A DNA stretch of 20,485 bases from DATDRS01 sp035291605 (GTDB taxonomy: Bacteria; Chloroflexota; Anaerolineae; Anaerolineales; UBA6663), in contig DATDRS010000150.1 of assembly GCA_035291605.1 (NCBI GenBank), positions 1 through 20,485 on the forward strand, read 5' to 3'. Below are positions 18,248-20,485 of this stretch, in pieces (position 1 is the stretch's first letter; every line of letters begins with the position of its first letter). The notes under the pieces are model-generated. The model saw nothing but the letters and a program-made list of their open reading frames with translations. It ran no database searches and had not been told where the DNA came from. Position numbers and translations under genes: made by a program.

Positions 18248-19354
18248 TTGAACACCGCCATTGGCAATTACCAATCACCTTTCAAATGCTCCAACTGCGG
18301 AACATCTCAACCGCTTAATCTCTCCGGCTGGAACTGCCCCAGGTGCGGCGGGCTGCTCGACCTTAGCGCCCCGCTGAGTGTTGACCCCCATAAGATTGAC
18401 GCCAGCGAGCGGGGGATTTGGCGTTACCGTCACACCTTTCCCCTCCCCGCCCACGCAGAGCCGGCGTCGCTTGGCGAGGGCGGAACCCCGCTCGTTTCCG
18501 CGGACCTCGACGGACGGACGGTTCACTTCAAGCTCGAATATCTCAACCCCACCGGCTCGTTCAAAGATCGCGGCATGGCCGTGATGCTTACCGCGCTCAG
18601 GGCGATCGGCGTCCGCGAGGCCGTCGAGGATTCGTCGGGGAACGCAGGCGCGAGTTTCGCAGGGTACGCCGCGCGGGCCGGGATCAGGGCCAGGGTCTTC
18701 GTCCCCGCGCAGGCCTCCGGCCCCAAGCGGGTGCAGATCGCCGCCCACGGCGCGGAGGTCGTCCCGGTCGAGGGGCCGCGCTCCAAGGCCGCCGAGGCCG
18801 TGCAAGCGGCTGCAGCCGGCGGCTCATACTATGCGAGCCACATCTATAACCCCGTGGGCCTCGCCGGGAACGCGACCGCTGCCTACGAAATCTGGGAGCA
18901 GCTCGGCCATGCGCCGGAGAGCATCGTGCTGCCGGTCGGGCACGGCACGCTGCTCATCGGCCTGCATCGCGGCTTCATCGCGTTGAAAGCCGCCGGGTTG
19001 ATCGAGCGCTTGCCGCGCCTAGTGGGCGTGCAGGCCATGGCCTGCGCGCCGCTATGGGCGGTGCAGAATTATGGTCGTGACGGACTGGCGTGGGTGACGG
19101 AGGGCGAGACGATTGCCGAGGGCATCCGCGTCGTCCAGCCCCTGCGCGGCGACGCGGTGCTGGCCGCCATCGCCGAGAGCGGTGGGACCATGCTCGCCGT
19201 GGACGACCCGGCGATTCAGGTCGGCCGCGACTCTTTGGCGCGATTGGGATTCTACGTAGAACTAACCAGCGCCGTCGTGTGGGAGGCGTTGAAGCAGGTT
19301 CCGGGGGAAGTTGTGGTGATGTTGACGGGGCATGGATTGAAAGGTGCGGGGTGA
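18248..19354 (+). CDS. thrC: Threonine synthase with N-terminal zinc ribbon
   Basis: A 368-residue PLP enzyme that converts O-phosphohomoserine to threonine. It opens with a four-Cys zinc ribbon (C14, C17, C30 and C33), seen in one branch of bacterial and archaeal threonine synthases. The PLP lysine is Lys106 in NPTGSFKDRG. SSGNAGASFAGYA (129-141), the PVGHGTLLIG phosphate loop (229-238) and LTGHGLK (359-365) also fit. The frame has no ATG before residue 110. The only start that includes the zinc ribbon is TTG at 18248, and an in-frame stop lies at 18206-18208. No clear Shine-Dalgarno is visible, so initiation may be weak. It follows moaD-moaE by 39 nt with no functional link. A related PLP beta-replacing enzyme cannot be fully excluded. 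Confidence 0.9.
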   Translation: MNTAIGNYQSPFKCSNCGTSQPLNLSGWNCPRCGGLLDLSAPLSVDPHKIDASERGIWRYRHTFPLPAHAEPASLGEGGTPLVSADLDGRTVHFKLEYLNPTGSFKDRGMAVMLTALRAIGVREAVEDSSGNAGASFAGYAARAGIRARVFVPAQASGPKRVQIAAHGAEVVPVEGPRSKAAEAVQAAAAGGSYYASHIYNPVGLAGNATAAYEIWEQLGHAPESIVLPVGHGTLLIGLHRGFIALKAAGLIERLPRLVGVQAMACAPLWAVQNYGRDGLAWVTEGETIAEGIRVVQPLRGDAVLAAIAESGGTMLAVDDPAIQVGRDSLARLGFYVELTSAVVWEALKQVPGEVVVMLTGHGLKGAG

Positions 19355-19760
19355 AATCAGATGCATTACGCATTTGGGGATGAAGCAAGTAAAATTGTTT
19401 CCGAGGAGATTGTCCGGGGGAAAAGAAAAAGCGGCCTGCCTGGGCTCTGATTTCATTCTGCCGGGCGCGCATCGCAGCCGCCCTTCCCCGCTCGCGCATC
19501 ACAGCGCGGCCTAGCCTCCGCTTGGCGGAGGCGAAGTCACCAAGTCTTACTCTGCCGCTGGCAGTATTCTAGCCTCTGGCCGGGTTTCAAGTCAAGCATT
19601 CAGGGCCTCAGCAGCCCACTAAGGAGCTATCCAGTTCTAGCTGTAGAGCAACAGATTTTGTGATGAGGTGTTGCAGGCTCTTTGACGGACGGACTAAGGC
19701 AGGGGCTATGACTAATCTGATCAGTTCATCTACGAAAATTCGGACCATACAGACGACGCC
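19355..19760. other. Gene-free stretch with hairpins between convergent genes
   Basis: No convincing gene was found in these 406 nt. A perfect 8-bp hairpin (19514-19521 with 19525-19532, CCTCCGC/GCGGAGG core) lies between the convergent ends but has no run of T. A 10-bp inverted repeat, TGAAATCAGA at 19352-19361 and TCTGATTTCA at 19446-19455, encloses 84 nt and starts at the thrC stop codon. Base composition shifts from high GC to more balanced at roughly 19540. No tRNA, attachment-site duplication or insertion sequence was seen. Confidence 0.6.
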
Positions 19761-20485
19761 CTACATGTGCTGGTAGTCCATGTTGTTTTCGAGAACTTCG
19801 CGTAGTCGAGCGGCGACGGGTTGGCCAGCTACGACAAGCTCATCGAGCAATTGGCTGTAGATTCGAACGAGTGCAGGATTAGACGTGAGGCGTTCCCTGT
19901 AGGAACTCCAAACCCGTTGCAGAAGTTTGGCAGTCCGCCGGGCATTATGGTGCTCGTTCCAAAACACATCCGGCTTGGCAACTTTGCCTAAGGGCGTGTT
20001 GAGCCATTGTAGCATCGGCTCTGGAGCCAGGACCCAGCCGGGTGTATTCAACATTGTCAGTAACCGCGAAAAGCAGTCTGGGTGGTGGCCCACCCTTTCG
20101 ATCCAGGCACTAAATACATCTGTAAACTCGCGAGCGTGAGGCCATTTTTCAGTCAGATGTGAAGTACCAAACTCCAGAAATACGAGTAGCCCCAACGCAG
20201 TGTCAACGTCTCGATCAAAGTAACGTCGGGCCACACCACGGTGGACTTCATCGCTGTCCAGCACCCATGTGGCGATCTCGCGCCACGCTTGGTGAGTTTC
20301 TTGAGACAGACGCTCAATCGAGCCGACTTGTTGGAATATATAGCCGCGGAGCAAGTCTGCTGTAAGGCGTGGGGTTGTCTTCCAGACTCCGTGAATAGGA
20401 TTGAGGATGTGGTTTTGCACGTCCTCATACGAAAGGCCGCGCGCAAACTCGGCGAGCCATCTTCCGAAGAAGCTGTTCCATTCAT
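19761..20485 (-). CDS. Unrecognised protein, C-terminal part only (5' end beyond window)
   Basis: The frame is open from the right edge to a TAG at 19761, giving 240 complete residues with no start codon required inside the window. It begins EWNSFFGRWLAEFARGLSYE, so the internal GTG at 20420 is probably not the start. The visible part appears all-helical and soluble, rich in Trp, Arg and Leu, without membrane spans or Cys motifs (for example TADLLRGYIFQQVGSIERLS, FSAWIERVGHH and RIYSQLLDELVVAGQPVAAR). It ends DYQHM. I recognise no catalytic motif. Such helical tails occur at the ends of large multi-domain proteins, so the missing N-terminal part may carry the function. GC content is clearly lower than in the rest of the window, which suggests acquisition by transfer (inference). 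Confidence 0.75.
   Translation of the reverse strand, partial: EWNSFFGRWLAEFARGLSYEDVQNHILNPIHGVWKTTPRLTADLLRGYIFQQVGSIERLSQETHQAWREIATWVLDSDEVHRGVARRYFDRDVDTALGLLVFLEFGTSHLTEKWPHAREFTDVFSAWIERVGHHPDCFSRLLTMLNTPGWVLAPEPMLQWLNTPLGKVAKPDVFWNEHHNARRTAKLLQRVWSSYRERLTSNPALVRIYSQLLDELVVAGQPVAARLREVLENNMDYQHM

Noticed and set aside
20153..20485. A 110-codon minus-strand frame beginning with ATG at the right edge
   Set aside because: It overlaps the longer frame ending at 19761, which runs on through the edge with a more protein-like composition. The shorter frame is Ser/Thr/Arg-rich and ends abruptly.

Overview
The window is high-GC bacterial DNA, probably from a Chloroflexota genome (class Anaerolineae or a relative). 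That guess rests on overall base composition, on an RpoC with a long charged coiled-coil insertion, and on the mix of gene families. No rRNA gene or other decisive marker is present. There is no tRNA, CRISPR array or transposase. Base composition is even until about 19540 and then becomes visibly less GC-rich.

Left part (1-7841, all on the minus strand). Seven closely spaced genes look like one nucleoside uptake and salvage operon. In transcription order they encode a divergent amidohydrolase/deaminase, a nucleoside hydrolase, a stand-alone RarA/MgsA C-terminal-like protein, a LacI-family repressor, a BMP-family lipoprotein, a two-domain ABC ATPase, and a permease cut by the window edge. A near-consensus promoter (TTGACT-N16-TATAAT) drives the set. 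Just downstream of it lies a perfect 16-bp palindrome with a GTTACC half-site. The repressor in the operon carries the recognition-helix residues K17, M18 and R22, as in E. coli GntR, which reads GTTACC-type sites. Repressor and operator can therefore be paired from sequence alone. A 41-nt nested palindrome separates the BMP gene from the ATPase gene.

Centre (7842-15911). A short + strand gene for a 40-residue single-membrane-span protein sits divergently to the operon and ends in a strong terminator. Then, on the minus strand, come rpoC (not next to rpoB), an unrecognised coiled-coil/PH-like/zinc-ribbon protein, prfB with its programmed +1 frameshift, and ftsY. rpoC has its own perfect-consensus promoter and a leader containing an intrinsic-terminator-like hairpin, a candidate attenuator.

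Right part (15912-19354, + strand). A divergent promoter region separates ftsY from a polyprenyl-phosphate-type glycosyltransferase. Then come moaC, a fused moaD-moaE gene and a zinc-ribbon threonine synthase. moaC and moaD-moaE make the molybdopterin precursor and molybdopterin synthase; the fusion must be cut after its internal Gly-Gly to work.

Right edge (19355-20485). About 400 nt without a gene leads into the 3' part of an unrecognised minus-strand gene of lower GC content, which looks like the start of an accessory or acquired segment.
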